A stretch of DNA of 33,186 bases, taken from NCBI GenBank assembly GCA_903970405.1, contig CAJCIT010000183.1:1-33186 (forward strand). Direction: 5' to 3'. Under the pieces are notes generated by a model. It searched no databases and was not told the DNA's origin. It was given only the letters and a program-made list of their open reading frames with translations. Made by a program: the position numbers and the translations under genes. Positions 32,709 through 33,186 of this stretch are shown here, piece by piece; within the stretch, counting starts at the first letter, position 1, and each line of letters begins with the position of its first letter. Origin of the DNA: Acidobacteriaceae bacterium. Lineage in GTDB: Bacteria > Acidobacteriota > Terriglobia > Bryobacterales > Bryobacteraceae.

Positions 32709-33064
32709 TCACCCATTCAGGGTTTGCAGCAGCATCTGAAGCAATTCGCCTCCCATATTCGTAGCGCCCTGAGCGCCGCGCTTGTGCGCTTCGCGAACAT
32801 GCGCAGGCTCCCTTGATCCAGCGTAGATGAAGTAGGGAGTTTGATCCCCGCTGCCTCGCACCGCTTCCAGCAGAGTGTAACCAGCTCGCGAATCCGGGGT
32901 CTGCCCATGTCGCTGATAATCGCGTCAAACTGTTGTTTCCTAAGTTCTGCCATATCGCTGACGGCTGCTGAGGGTCCGGTCAGCTTTCTGGGGAAGTGTG
33001 GCCCCCGGAAACCATGGTTTCCAACAACCTCTCCGTACAGAAGCGGGGGGAAGCAGACCAACAC
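32709..33064 (-). pseudogene. Degraded receiver-domain (response-regulator-like) gene with frameshifts
   Basis: The remnant must be read in more than one frame. One frame gives ELRKQQFDAIISDMGRP, the phospho-acceptor region of a receiver-like domain with Asp in ISDM. A second, beginning at the CCCC run at 32896-32899, continues as PDSRAGYTLLEAVRGSGD, then TPYFIYAGSREPAHVREA and GAQGATNMGGELLQML, to a stop at 32709. One extra C in that run would join the two. Further upstream, TERLLETM in yet another frame looks like the domain's first helix, which suggests a second shift. It is either a dying gene or one with sequence errors in homopolymers. No output domain is seen. Confidence 0.7.
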
Positions 33065-33079
33065 TGCGGGGAATTTCGC

Positions 33080-33186
33080 TTATACGGATCGTCCTGACAA
33101 GCCAAAGTAAGCGGCAGCGGCGAGCATGTGGCGGTCATTGGTCCACACCTCGCGCTCACCGGCTTCCTGGGCCGTCGTAAGGTGCA
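33080..33186 (-). CDS. C-terminal fragment of a VapC-like PIN-domain protein (partial)
   Basis: The last 34 codons of a minus-strand gene that continues past the right edge of the window. The end reads EVWTNDRHMLAAAAYFGL, then SGRSV and stop; this matches the C-terminal strand and helix of PIN-domain ribonucleases, with the final acidic residue in TNDRH. VapC proteins are toxins paired with a small antitoxin gene, which here would lie outside the window. It ends 15 bp before the receiver pseudogene. Family call by pattern only. Confidence 0.65.
   Translation of the reverse strand, partial: HLTTAQEAGEREVWTNDRHMLAAAAYFGLSGRSV

Overview
The window (about 33.2 kb, GC-rich, no rRNA, tRNA or CRISPR seen) looks like chromosome from an acidobacterium close to the Bryobacterales / Candidatus Solibacter group. 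This is an inference. It rests on a secreted protein with Solibacter-type C-terminal repeats (the TIGR03437-like pattern), an FG-GAP/ASPIC-UnbV protein, many class V and GT-C type proteins, and short GC-rich palindromes between genes.

Layout. 1-4.5 kb: a secreted FG-GAP/VCBS-ASPIC protein, a GNAT acetyltransferase, an IscA/ErpA-type Fe-S carrier on the opposite strand, then a plus-strand stress cassette of ECF-like sigma factor, zinc-binding anti-sigma factor and a membrane-anchored metal-sensor-like protein. 4.5-7.7 kb: a tight minus-strand operon of SDR dehydrogenase, HSL-type esterase and Baeyer-Villiger/FMO-type monooxygenase, the same trio as in the mycobacterial mymA operon. 7.7-10.8 kb: a TIR-transmembrane-TPR protein diverging from a KDPG/KHG aldolase and a DinB-family protein. 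10.8-13.6 kb: a class V aminotransferase and serA, spaced like an operon and probably making serine.

13.7-26.8 kb is a minus-strand cell-surface/glycan region. In transcription order it holds a GT2-methyltransferase fusion, a GT-C type membrane protein, a small lipoprotein, a YfhO-type membrane protein, a second small lipoprotein, a 1430-residue secreted beta-propeller protein and another polytopic membrane protein. The large protein ends in six tandem copies of an ~80-residue module with a conserved cysteine pair, and each small lipoprotein carries one copy of the same module. This family, linked to membrane glycosyltransferase-like genes, is the best candidate here for something undescribed.

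26.9-33.2 kb: an AbgB-like M20 amidohydrolase whose reading frame runs on into the antisense of lgt, then the abutting minus-strand genes ileS-lspA-lgt. LspA and Lgt are the enzymes that would mature the lipoproteins described above. The right edge holds a frameshifted receiver-domain (response-regulator-like) pseudogene and the C-terminal end of a VapC-like PIN protein that continues outside the window.

No stretch longer than 300 bases lacks a gene. All calls come from reading the sequence by eye; no searches were run.
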